The notes under the pieces were generated by a model. It was not told where the DNA came from. It ran no database searches and saw nothing but the letters and a program-made list of their open reading frames with translations. A stretch of 64,000 bases of DNA, from NCBI RefSeq assembly GCF_001811425.1, contig NZ_KV804698.1:1-64000 (forward strand). Direction: 5' to 3'. Below, piece after piece: positions 8,869-17,120 of the stretch; position 1 is the first letter of the stretch, and each line of letters starts with the position of its first letter. The DNA comes from Peptoniphilus_A sp001811425 (lineage in GTDB: Bacteria; Bacillota; Clostridia; Tissierellales; Peptoniphilaceae). The position numbers and the translations under genes were made by a program.

Positions 8869-9735
8869 ATGCAGTATTACGGAAATGTTTTTAGACCGCC
8901 AAGTGAGGCAAGGTCTCTAATTATTCAGGCAACAGTGGGTTGCTCCCACAATTCTTGCACATTTTGCTACATGTATAAAGATGACGACTTTAGGATTAGA
9001 CCTCTTGAAGACATAAAAAAGGATTTAATCGAAATGAGCTCCTATAAAGATTATTTCGAGAGAATTTTCTTGGCTGATGGAGATGCCCTAATTTTAAAGA
9101 CAGAAGATTTAGTTGAGATTTTAAGAACTATAAAAGAATATTATCCCAATGTAAATAGAGTTTCTTCCTATGCGACAGCTCAGGACATTAACAGAAAGTC
9201 CCTTGAAGAATTAAAGACTCTTAGGGAAGAAGGACTTGAAATGCTCTACATTGGTTTTGAAACAGGCGACGAGGACCTCCTAAAAGAGATTCAAAAGGGC
9301 ATTAGCTATGAGGAATATGTCACTGCAATGAAAAAGGCAAAGGAGGCAGGCTTTAAGACTTCTGTCACTATTATTGCAGGCCTTGGCGGAGTAGATGGCA
9401 TAGAAAAAAATGCTATTGGAACTGCCAAACTTGTCTCTGAAACAAAGCCAGACTTCTTGGGATATCTCACAATGAGAATTTATAAGAACACTCCTCTTTA
9501 TGCCGACTACATCTCTGGCAAATTTAAAATGCCAGATGCAGGCGAAATTTTAGAAGAGATGAAAATATTTTTGGAGCATGTGGATTCAGAAGGCACAGTC
9601 TTCAGGTCCAATCACGCATCAAACTATGTCCTACTTGCAGGTAACTTAAATGAAGATAGAGAGGCTCTAATAAAGTCCATTGAAAAAACTTTGAAAAAGA
9701 AAAACTTTAGACCTGATGTATTGAGAGGTTTCTAA
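8869..9735 (+). CDS. Radical SAM protein with Cx4CxxC cluster motif
   Basis: 288 residues. The N-terminus carries GCSHNSCTFCYMYK, in which three cysteines ligate a 4Fe-4S cluster. The spacing is Cx4CxxC rather than the classical CxxxCxxC, a variant known in a family of uncharacterised clostridial radical SAM proteins. Downstream motifs (FLADGDALIL, YIGFETGDEDLL, SVTIIAGLGG) match an Elp3/HemN-like radical SAM barrel. The chain ends soon after the barrel, so no accessory domain is present. Substrate unknown. It sits between pncB and a small unknown gene with almost no spacing on its 3' side. Confidence 0.85.
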   Translation: MQYYGNVFRPPSEARSLIIQATVGCSHNSCTFCYMYKDDDFRIRPLEDIKKDLIEMSSYKDYFERIFLADGDALILKTEDLVEILRTIKEYYPNVNRVSSYATAQDINRKSLEELKTLREEGLEMLYIGFETGDEDLLKEIQKGISYEEYVTAMKKAKEAGFKTSVTIIAGLGGVDGIEKNAIGTAKLVSETKPDFLGYLTMRIYKNTPLYADYISGKFKMPDAGEILEEMKIFLEHVDSEGTVFRSNHASNYVLLAGNLNEDREALIKSIEKTLKKKNFRPDVLRGF

Positions 9736-9736
9736 A

Positions 9737-10246
9737 TTGAGTAAAAAAGATTTAAAAAATAATGCAGCTTCAAAAAATGAAGAGGATTTAAAAAGAGAAG
9801 ACCTTTCCAAACACCAAAATAGGGGTGTCATATCCTTTACCAAGGACGAAGATGAGAAGGCTCTTGCAGTAAATCCCATAAGATTTTTGCTTCCACTTGA
9901 TTATAGCAAGGCGCCTCGTAAAGAGGAAAAACTTGAAATTGACTACAAGGAAAAAGATGAGCCATCCAACAAGGATTTTGAAATAATTATGGAAGTAAAT
10001 CCAAGTAATTTTGAAGATGACAGGAAGAAAAAATTTAAGAAAAAAAATAATTTGCCAATGCTTTATGACAAAGAGAAGATGGAAGAGGAAACTATGGACA
10101 TAATTGACGATTACGCCGACATCTTCACTAGGCAAATGAAGCTCATGATGGATTTTTCTGAAATTTACGTTAAGAGCATAAGTAGTATGCAAAAATCTTT
10201 TTTTGAAGACTATTTTAAATTATTTGACGACTTTTCAAAAAAATAG
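9737..10246 (+). CDS. Unknown charged cytoplasmic protein
   Basis: 169 residues. I do not recognise a family. The start is TTG at 9737, one base after the preceding stop, with GAGAGG 7 bases upstream. The first two thirds are very rich in Lys, Glu and Asp and probably disordered. The last ~50 residues are amphipathic (DDYADIFTRQMKLMMDFSEI, SMQKSFFEDYF) and could form a helical hairpin or coiled coil. No signal peptide or membrane segment. Its tight position between a radical SAM enzyme and an AI-2E family exporter argues that it is a real, co-translated gene. Confidence 0.7.
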   Translation: MSKKDLKNNAASKNEEDLKREDLSKHQNRGVISFTKDEDEKALAVNPIRFLLPLDYSKAPRKEEKLEIDYKEKDEPSNKDFEIIMEVNPSNFEDDRKKKFKKKNNLPMLYDKEKMEEETMDIIDDYADIFTRQMKLMMDFSEIYVKSISSMQKSFFEDYFKLFDDFSKK

Positions 10247-10255
10247 AGGAGAAAT

Positions 10256-11488
10256 ATGGAAGAAAAAAGAGAAGAAAGAAAAGAACTAGAAGAAATGGAA
10301 AAGACAAGCCTTCCTTTGAAAAAACTATCCTTTAAAAACGAAGTTTACAAGAAAGTTTTTTTACTGGGACTGGCACTTTTATTTGTCGCCTATTTATTTT
10401 TAAATAGCAAAAGTATTTTCAAAGGCTTTGGAGTCTTACTTGGTATATTGGCACCCTTCATACTTGGAGGAGTAATTGCCTTTATTATGAAAATACCTCT
10501 AAACTTTTTAGAGAGAAAAGTTTTTGACAAGATAAAAAATGAAAAATTCCAAAAGCACAAGAGGACAATTTCTATTGCAATTTCCTTTATATTTATAATA
10601 CTTGTATTTTTCCTTATTACTGCAATAATTGTGCCACAGCTAATAAATTCCTTTGATGGACTTAGAAAGTCCCTTCCTAGCTTTTTACAAATGGCAATAG
10701 ATAAGACTAGAGAGATACCTTACCTAAATAATTATTCTGACAAGTTGCAAAGTGAATATGATAATTTAAGTTGGAATGAAATATTTAATAGGATAAAGGG
10801 CTTTGTCACATCTAGTGACAAGTCATCACAAATACTTAATGGCGCACTTTCCACTGCATCAAGTATTTTAGGTGGACTTGTGTCCTTTATGCTTGCCCTA
10901 ATTACATCAATTTACATTTTGGCAGATAAGGAAAGACTTGGCTATCAAGCTAGGAGAATTTGTTACTCTTTTTTCGATAACAATCTTGCAAATAAAATAA
11001 TTCATGTATTTCATCTTCTTCACGAAAACTTTTTTGGCTTCATAAGGGGACAGCTTACAGTTTCAACTATTATAGGTATTGCGACCTTTGTGGCTTCCTT
11101 TGTTTTAAGGATACCCAATGCGGCAACTCTTGGGGTAATAGTTGGCGTCACAGATCTTATTCCAATTATTGGTCCCTTCCTTGGTGGAGCAATGTGCTTT
11201 ATTATGATAGTAATAGAAGATTCCACAAAAGCTCTTATGTTTTTGGTCTTAATTGTAATTCTTCAACAACTTGAATCAAACTTAATTTATCCCAAAATTG
11301 TTGGAGACGAAGTTGGACTTCCATCACTTTGGACTCTTGTTGCCATTACACTTGGTGGATCTTTATTTGGAGTAGTGGGAATGTGGGCATTTATTCCACT
11401 GGCATCAACTCTTTATGAACTAATGAGAGAGTACACAAAATATAAAATCGACGAGAAAAATTTAGACTTAAGAATGAAAAAAATTTAA
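10256..11488 (+). CDS. AI-2E family transporter (integral membrane)
   Basis: 410 residues with about eight hydrophobic segments. The order is typical of the family: a charged N-terminus, two membrane segments, a long soluble stretch near residues 130-200, then the cluster of helices with GVIVGVTDLIPIIGPFLGG around residue 300 and QQLESNLIYPKIVG around 340. Named after TqsA/YdiK-like proteins implicated in export of autoinducer-2; some members are sodium/proton antiporters, so the substrate cannot be read from sequence. Last gene of the pncB operon, 9 bases after the previous stop and followed by a terminator. Confidence 0.9.
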   Translation: MEEKREERKELEEMEKTSLPLKKLSFKNEVYKKVFLLGLALLFVAYLFLNSKSIFKGFGVLLGILAPFILGGVIAFIMKIPLNFLERKVFDKIKNEKFQKHKRTISIAISFIFIILVFFLITAIIVPQLINSFDGLRKSLPSFLQMAIDKTREIPYLNNYSDKLQSEYDNLSWNEIFNRIKGFVTSSDKSSQILNGALSTASSILGGLVSFMLALITSIYILADKERLGYQARRICYSFFDNNLANKIIHVFHLLHENFFGFIRGQLTVSTIIGIATFVASFVLRIPNAATLGVIVGVTDLIPIIGPFLGGAMCFIMIVIEDSTKALMFLVLIVILQQLESNLIYPKIVGDEVGLPSLWTLVAITLGGSLFGVVGMWAFIPLASTLYELMREYTKYKIDEKNLDLRMKKI

Positions 11489-11500
11489 AAATAAAAAATA

Positions 11501-11536
11501 AACTGCTTGGAGAAAATATTCTCTAAGCAGTTTTTT
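11501..11536. terminator. Bidirectional terminator
   Basis: AACTGCTT..GAGAA pairs with TTCTC..AAGCAGTT, followed by TTTTTT on the plus strand and by a T-rich run on the minus strand. It can end both the pncB operon and the convergent ferritin-like gene. Confidence 0.8.
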
Positions 11537-11562
11537 CTTGGAAAATTTTAAATATAAATTAT

Positions 11563-11907
11563 TTATTTTTTCTTCTTCTTATCTTTTTTGTCTTCTTCCT
11601 CTTCTTCTTCCTTACTATTTTCTTCTGCTTCCAAAATATTTCCTTCGCAGAACAAGTAAGTTCTCATTTGTTCGTCCCAGCCTTCTTGGTTGCGGCGAAG
11701 CCATTCAAGTGTCATCATTGCGTGTTCAATTTCTTCTTCAGCATTGTGCCACATGATTTCCTTTAATTCCTTGTCATCAGTTACTGCAACTCTTTGGTAG
11801 TACCAGTCAACTGCTTCGATTTCTTCTTTTAATGAATTAATCGCCCTAATAATTTCTCTTGATTTCTTTGTCATTTCCGCTGCGGGTTCATGATAATCGT
11901 TAGCCAT
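11563..11907 (-). CDS. Encapsulated-ferritin-like protein (EncFtn family)
   Basis: 114 residues. The body closely follows encapsulated ferritins such as that of Rhodospirillum rubrum as I remember it: EEIEAVDWYYQRV at residues 28-40, HNAEEEIEHAMMTLEWLRR at 54-72 and MRTYLFCEG near 81. The ferroxidase residues expected there are present (Glu28/29, Glu31, Trp35, Glu58/59, His62). Such proteins form annular decamers that oxidise Fe(II) inside encapsulin shells. The usual C-terminal cargo-loading peptide is missing; the tail is a run of Glu then Lys. No encapsulin gene lies in this window. Start supported by AAGGAGG. Confidence 0.87.
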   Translation of the reverse strand: MANDYHEPAAEMTKKSREIIRAINSLKEEIEAVDWYYQRVAVTDDKELKEIMWHNAEEEIEHAMMTLEWLRRNQEGWDEQMRTYLFCEGNILEAEENSKEEEEEEDKKDKKKKK

Positions 11908-11983
11908 AATATGCCTCCTTAAAACAAAAATACAATCGGCTATTAAAATTATAACCCTAAAATGTGGAAAATAAACAAAAAAT

Positions 11984-12010
11984 TTGAAAGTTCTCCTTTT
12001 GGGGTATAAT
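11984..12010 (+). promoter_or_regulatory. Promoter of the osmoprotectant operon
   Basis: TTGAAA at 11984-11989 and TATAAT at 12005-12010 with a short spacer of 15, located 28 bases before opuCA. Confidence 0.55.
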
Positions 12011-12038
12011 AAAAAAAGACAGAAAAGGAGAGATTGAA

Positions 12039-13259
12039 ATGATAGAATTTAAAAATGTCAGTAAAATCTATCCCGGCAATCAGGTTGCAGCTGAAAATAT
12101 AAATTTAAAATTTAAGGATGGAGAATTTATATGTTTTATTGGAGCCAGTGGATCGGGCAAGACAACTTGCATGAGAATGATCAACAGGATGAACGATATA
12201 ACTAGCGGAGAAATTTTAATAAATGGCGTAAATATAAATGAAATGGATCCCGTTGACTTGAGAAGGCAAATTGGCTATGTAATTCAACAAATTGGACTTT
12301 TGCCACACATGACTGTCTATGACAATATTGTCCTTGTCCCCAGACTTTTGAAGTGGGACGAAGACAAACTAAGACCCATAGCAGAAAATTTAATCGAAAA
12401 AGTGGACCTTCCACTATCTTACTTAGATAAATATCCTTCAGAATTATCTGGAGGTCAACAACAAAGAATTGGTGTAATAAGAGCTCTTGCAGCAGACCAA
12501 GACATAATTTTAATGGACGAGCCCTTTGGTGCCCTTGACCCAATAACCAGAGACGCCCTACAAAAACTTGTGAAAAGACTACAAAAGGAAATGGGAAAGA
12601 CCATAGTCTTTGTCTCTCACGACATGGACGAGGCACTTAGTCTTGCAGATAGAATTGTAATTATGAAAAAGGGTCATGTGGAACAATTTGACACACCAGA
12701 AAATATTTTGAAAAACCCAAAGAGCAAGTATGTGGAAGACATGCTTGGGGAAGAAAAGTTAAACGAAGCAAAGACATCTTATAGGACTGTGGAAACTATT
12801 ATGCTTAAGGATCCAGTTTCCCTAACTTCAGATAGGTCAACCTACGATGCCCTAGCCCTTATGAGAAAGAGAAGAGTAGACACAATTTTTGTAACAGACG
12901 AAGAAAATCATCTACTTGGAGCAGTGGGTATGTTTGACATTGGACGATTTGGCAAGCACATCAAATCCCTTGATGAAGTTATGGAAAAGGTCTATGCCAT
13001 AAGAGAAGACACTGTAATAATGAATGCCATTCGTGACATTTATAATTTGGACATAAAAAATCTTCCTGTAGTGGACTCTGAAAATAAGCTAGTTGGACTT
13101 GTAACTAGAGCCTCAGTAGTTGACACAATCTACACAAACCTTTGGGAAAATGAAGAGGAAGATGAAGTTGAAGAAATTTTTGAAGATGACAATTTATCTG
13201 AACTTATGAAGGACGCATCGGGAGAATCCTCTAAGAAGATAGGTGAAGATAATGCTTGA
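12039..13259 (+). CDS. opuCA: Osmoprotectant ABC transporter ATPase with CBS pair
   Basis: 406 residues. ABC domain in the first ~235: Walker A GASGSGKTT, signature LSGGQQQR, Walker B IILMDEPFGALDP and switch histidine in VSHDMDEAL. Two CBS domains follow (about 250-305 and 310-370), then an acidic tail. This architecture is that of OpuCA/OpuBA ATPases for glycine betaine, carnitine or choline uptake, in which the CBS pair senses ionic strength or nucleotides. First of four overlapping genes. Confidence 0.93.
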   Translation: MIEFKNVSKIYPGNQVAAENINLKFKDGEFICFIGASGSGKTTCMRMINRMNDITSGEILINGVNINEMDPVDLRRQIGYVIQQIGLLPHMTVYDNIVLVPRLLKWDEDKLRPIAENLIEKVDLPLSYLDKYPSELSGGQQQRIGVIRALAADQDIILMDEPFGALDPITRDALQKLVKRLQKEMGKTIVFVSHDMDEALSLADRIVIMKKGHVEQFDTPENILKNPKSKYVEDMLGEEKLNEAKTSYRTVETIMLKDPVSLTSDRSTYDALALMRKRRVDTIFVTDEENHLLGAVGMFDIGRFGKHIKSLDEVMEKVYAIREDTVIMNAIRDIYNLDIKNLPVVDSENKLVGLVTRASVVDTIYTNLWENEEEDEVEEIFEDDNLSELMKDASGESSKKIGEDNA

Positions 13260-13887
13260 TTTCTTAATGACTAATAGCACGGAGATCCTGTCAAAGTCCC
13301 TGGAGCATCTTTTTATTGCCTCAATTTCACTTTTTTTTGGAGTTTTAATAGCAGTGCCCCTTGGCATATTTTTGACACGATCAAAGACGGCAGCAAAAAT
13401 TATCATGGCAATAGCATCAGTCCTACAAACTGTGCCTTCCTTTGCCCTACTCGCCCTTATGATTCCGATTTTTGGCGTGGGCAAAAAGCCAGCCATAGTT
13501 TCACTTTTCATATATTCGCTACTTCCAATTTTGAGAAACACCTATCTTGGCATAGCAGGAGTAAATGACAAGCTAATAGATGCGGCAAGGGGCATGGGCA
13601 TGACCAGGTCACAAATTTTATTAAAAGTGCAAATACCTATGGCAATGCCAGTTATCATGAGTGGCATTAGACTTTCTGCCATTTATGTCCTTGCTTGGAC
13701 GACTCTTGCAGCCTATGTAGGAGCTGGTGGACTTGGCGACTTTATCTTTAACGGACTTACCAATGCCATAATGCCAATGGTTGTTTGGGGAACAATCCCA
13801 GTAACCCTAATGGCAATAATTGTGGACTTCTTATTTGGCATACTTGAAGACAAACTTTCACCTAACAAGACAAGTGGGGTGGCATAA
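13252..13887 (+). CDS. opuCB: Osmoprotectant ABC permease 1
   Basis: 211 residues, all-helical, with the binding-protein-dependent permease EAA-loop (IDAARGMGMTRSQILLKVQI). I chose ATG at 13252, with AGG 8 bases upstream, overlapping the opuCA stop by 8 bases; a GTG at 13243 would add three residues but sits on top of the ribosome site. Forms the membrane channel with the other permease of this operon. The stop overlaps the next start by one base (TAATG). Confidence 0.9.
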   Translation: MLDFLMTNSTEILSKSLEHLFIASISLFFGVLIAVPLGIFLTRSKTAAKIIMAIASVLQTVPSFALLALMIPIFGVGKKPAIVSLFIYSLLPILRNTYLGIAGVNDKLIDAARGMGMTRSQILLKVQIPMAMPVIMSGIRLSAIYVLAWTTLAAYVGAGGLGDFIFNGLTNAIMPMVVWGTIPVTLMAIIVDFLFGILEDKLSPNKTSGVA

Positions 13888-14873
13888 TGAAAAAAACAAA
13901 TAAAATAAAAAAATTAATTTTGATTTTTGTAATGCTATCCATGCTTTTAACATCTTGCACCCTTCCAGGTCTAGGAGGAAATACCAAGACCAATGTAGTT
14001 GTAGCCACAGGCTCAAATACAGAAAGACAAATCTTAGGTGAAATAGTAAAGCAAATGATCGAGCACCACACAGACCTTAAAGTTTCACTTATAACAAATC
14101 TATCATCATCAGTCCTAAATCATATAGCCATGTTAAAGGGAGATGTCAATGTGGTAGGGGGAATGTACACAGGCACAGCCCTAAGTGGCGAGCTTGGCAT
14201 GGAGCCCATAAAGGATCCAAAAAAGGCAGAAGAAGTTGTAATGAAGGAATATTACAAGAGATGGGAAAGATATTGGTATCCATCCTTTGGCTTTGACAAC
14301 ACCTATGCCTTTATGGTTACAAAAAAATTTGCAGAAGAAAACAATCTAAAGAAGGTATCAGACCTTGAAAAAATAAAGGACAAAGTAAGCGTTGGCGTTG
14401 ACACAGCATGGATAAAGAGAGAGGGCGACGGCTACAAGGCCTTCCAAGAAATTTACGGCTTTAAATTTAAGAGCATCTATCCCATGGACATAGGACTTGT
14501 CTACACAGCCCTTGCCAGCGGAGAGATGGATGTAGTCCTTGGCTATTCAACAGACGGCAAAATTTCATCCTACGACCTAGTAGTCCTAGAAGACGACAAA
14601 AGGCTCTTCCCACCTTACGACTGCTCACCAGTAGCCTCAAAGGCCATAATAGAAAAATATCCAGAAGTGGAAGAAACAATCATGAGACTTGTGGGGCAAA
14701 TCCCATCAGAAACCATGCAGGAACTAAACAGGCAAGCCGATGAAGACTTAGAAATGCCAGCAAAGGTGGCAGAAAACTTTTTGAAGAAGAATAATTATTT
14801 TGAAGACCTAAAAGTCGACAAAAATAAAATAAAAGACTACAGAGAATTTGTGGAAGGAGGAAAAAATGTCTGA
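13887..14873 (+). CDS. opuCC: Osmoprotectant-binding lipoprotein
   Basis: 328 residues. Signal peptide with lipobox LLTSC, so a membrane-anchored lipoprotein. The rest fits the OpuAC/ProX fold of glycine betaine/choline-binding proteins (VVVATGSNTERQILGEIVKQ, VVGGMYTGTALSGELGME, DVVLGYSTDGKISSYDL). It captures the quaternary-amine substrate outside the membrane and delivers it to the two permeases encoded on either side. Confidence 0.92.
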   Translation: MKKTNKIKKLILIFVMLSMLLTSCTLPGLGGNTKTNVVVATGSNTERQILGEIVKQMIEHHTDLKVSLITNLSSSVLNHIAMLKGDVNVVGGMYTGTALSGELGMEPIKDPKKAEEVVMKEYYKRWERYWYPSFGFDNTYAFMVTKKFAEENNLKKVSDLEKIKDKVSVGVDTAWIKREGDGYKAFQEIYGFKFKSIYPMDIGLVYTALASGEMDVVLGYSTDGKISSYDLVVLEDDKRLFPPYDCSPVASKAIIEKYPEVEETIMRLVGQIPSETMQELNRQADEDLEMPAKVAENFLKKNNYFEDLKVDKNKIKDYREFVEGGKNV

Positions 14874-15510
14874 TGTAATAATTTACTATGCACAAAACTC
14901 ATCCTATGTCTTTGAGCAGTTCCTTAGACACTTTCTAATTTCCATATACGGAGTTTTATTTGCATCAATAGTAGCAATTCCACTTGGATTTTTTGTGGCA
15001 AGAAGGAGAAAATTATCAAGACTTACCATTAGCATTGCCAATGTAATGCAGACAATACCTTCCCTTGCCATGCTTGCCATCCTCATGTTTTTAATAGGAA
15101 CGGGACCAGACACAGTGGTCTTTGCAGTATTTTTATACGCCATCCTTCCAATCTTAAAAAACACAGTGGCGGGCATAAATTCAGTGACACCAGAACTCGT
15201 TGACGCAGCCACAGGCATGGGCATGACAAAGCTTCAGCTAATGACAAAGGTTGAACTGCCCCTTGCCATATCAATAATAATGGGTGGCATAAGAAACGCC
15301 CTAGTCCTTGCCATAGGAGTGACAGCAGTTGGAACCTTCATAGGAGCAGGCGGACTAGGCGACATTATAACGAGAGGAATAACAGTAGCCAAGGGCAGCC
15401 CAATAATAATAGCAGGCGCAATCCCAACAGCCCTTATGGCAGTCTTGGCAGACTTTTTGCTGGGAATAATCGAGCACAAACTAACACCAAGAACCTTTAC
15501 TAAGATTTAA
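14866..15510 (+). CDS. opuCD: Osmoprotectant ABC permease 2
   Basis: 214 residues from ATG 14866, chosen over an upstream TTG (14848) because GGAGG lies 6 bases before this ATG. Overlaps the end of the binding-protein gene by 8 bases. Membrane helices plus the EAA loop VDAATGMGMTKLQLMTKVEL. It is a paralogue of the first permease in the operon. An intrinsic terminator follows. Confidence 0.9.
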   Translation: MSDVIIYYAQNSSYVFEQFLRHFLISIYGVLFASIVAIPLGFFVARRRKLSRLTISIANVMQTIPSLAMLAILMFLIGTGPDTVVFAVFLYAILPILKNTVAGINSVTPELVDAATGMGMTKLQLMTKVELPLAISIIMGGIRNALVLAIGVTAVGTFIGAGGLGDIITRGITVAKGSPIIIAGAIPTALMAVLADFLLGIIEHKLTPRTFTKI

Positions 15511-15529
15511 AATTTTAGGAAATAAAAAT

Positions 15530-15567
15530 AACTCAGGTACACATGACATAGAAGTGCCTGAGTTTTT
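15530..15567. terminator. Terminator between opuC operon and antiporter
   Basis: An 11-bp stem, AACTCAGGTAC against GTGCCTGAGTT, then TTTTT; T-rich on the minus strand too, so it can serve the convergent antiporter gene. Confidence 0.8.
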
Positions 15568-15642
15568 CTTTGTCAAAAATTTTATTTTTTAATTTTTTTA
15601 TAAATTATCCATATATATTTTCCAAATTTACAAGTCTTTAAC

Positions 15643-16944
15643 TCAACTCTTTTTACTTTTCCTAAATTCTATAACAGAAGCTAGGGTGTTAACTAGGACT
15701 ATATAGTGGTGGTAGAAGGAGAAGTAAAGGGAGAGAACTGGTGCGCCAACCATCTCCAGGGGTGTCCTGCCGGCTATATTCCATGGTATATAGGAGGGAG
15801 TCATGACGGCTGAGTTTTCCATGTCCAGTGCCAACTTTTCGCTGTCCTCGTAACTTTCACGAGCCATTTCATAAGTGAGCATTATGGTAAGGGTTTGGTT
15901 GGATGAAAAAATTGAAATCACTGTGGACATTATAGACATGACCACCATGTCAGGCAGCCCTGCAAAAAGTCTTCTTACATATTTTTTCACGTCCACAAGA
16001 AGGTCTGTCTCCTTAAAAAATCCAAAGTAGCCAGAGGATATACCCACGATTAAAAGCATCTTTAGCATGGAGACAAGACCGCCACCATTTATAAGCTTGC
16101 CTGCCTCAGAATCTATGTGAAAGCCAAAGATCAGCGCCCTAAAAATTTCGCCTGCCCCCTTATTTTGAAAGACTGCGGCAAAAATTATTGATATTAAAAT
16201 CGAAATCACCATATTTATTTTCAAGTTCACCTTAAAAATTGACAGCAGGATGATGGAAAGGGTTGGGATAATCAATAAAGCGTTGAAATTAAATATTTCT
16301 CTTATTAAATTTATGCCCTCCTTGTCGACCCTTGCATCAATGCCAAGGTTAAAGATTTGATAAGTTATTATTGTAAGGGCAAAGGGAATTATGCAAGTCC
16401 TAAACATATTCTTTAAATTCGCAAAGAGGTCAGTTTTTGTGAGAGTCGCCACAAGTAGTGCTGATGTAGACATGGGAGAGGACCTGTCGCCAAAAAAGCA
16501 GCCCGACAAAATTGCTCCACCGCTAACTACTGGACTAAAGCCCATGGCATTTGATATGGACATGGAAATTATGCCAGCAGTTGATGCTGTGCCGAAACTT
16601 GTCCCTGTTAAAAAGGAAATTGCAGAGTTAAAAATAAAAACTCCAACATAAAAAAACTTTGGTGCTATGAGGCCTGTCCCATGATAAATTATGTAGGCAA
16701 TGGTGCCAGATAGTCGCCAAATCCCAGTGATCATGCCGATAAGGGAAAAGACCAGGAGTATTGTTTTCGTGTCCCTTATGCCCAGTGAAATCATCTTAAA
16801 AATTTCTCTTGGGCTAAATTTTTTCTTGTAGGCGTAAAGTGCAAGGACTATTAAATTTATAAAAAGAGCCAAGGCTATTGGGACTTTAAAAATTATTGCC
16901 AGGAATAAAATTAGCATAAACAATATTAAGACAGCCGTCTCCAT
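15643..16944 (-). CDS. NhaC-family Na+/H+ antiporter
   Basis: 433 residues from ATG 16944, which has GAGGTG 6 bases upstream; a longer frame to 17016 lacks a ribosome site and is not hydrophobic. About ten to twelve membrane helices with the NhaC-type repeat signatures SFLTGTSFGTASTAGIISM and SGCFFGDRSSPMSTSALL. Family members exchange Na+ for H+, and some exchange amino acid or malate/lactate pairs, so substrate is not settled. Single-gene unit. Confidence 0.88.
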   Translation of the reverse strand: METAVLILFMLILFLAIIFKVPIALALFINLIVLALYAYKKKFSPREIFKMISLGIRDTKTILLVFSLIGMITGIWRLSGTIAYIIYHGTGLIAPKFFYVGVFIFNSAISFLTGTSFGTASTAGIISMSISNAMGFSPVVSGGAILSGCFFGDRSSPMSTSALLVATLTKTDLFANLKNMFRTCIIPFALTIITYQIFNLGIDARVDKEGINLIREIFNFNALLIIPTLSIILLSIFKVNLKINMVISILISIIFAAVFQNKGAGEIFRALIFGFHIDSEAGKLINGGGLVSMLKMLLIVGISSGYFGFFKETDLLVDVKKYVRRLFAGLPDMVVMSIMSTVISIFSSNQTLTIMLTYEMARESYEDSEKLALDMENSAVMTPSYIPWNIAGRTPLEMVGAPVLSLYFSFYHHYIVLVNTLASVIEFRKSKKS

Positions 16945-17120
16945 GGTAATCACCTCAAATTTATTATAACTTAACTTAAACTTTATATGAAATGTTTTAT
17001 AATTTATAAAAGTCACTAGTAAAAATTTTACTTAATCTTAATAAAGATTTAAGAAATATGCAGTTTATAACTATTGCAAAGGCAAAGGAAATTACTATAT
17101 AATTGACTGCGGAGGTAGAT

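Noticed and set aside
16945..17016. Longer NhaC antiporter start
   Set aside because: No ribosome site and a non-hydrophobic extension; ATG 16944 follows GAGGTG at good spacing.
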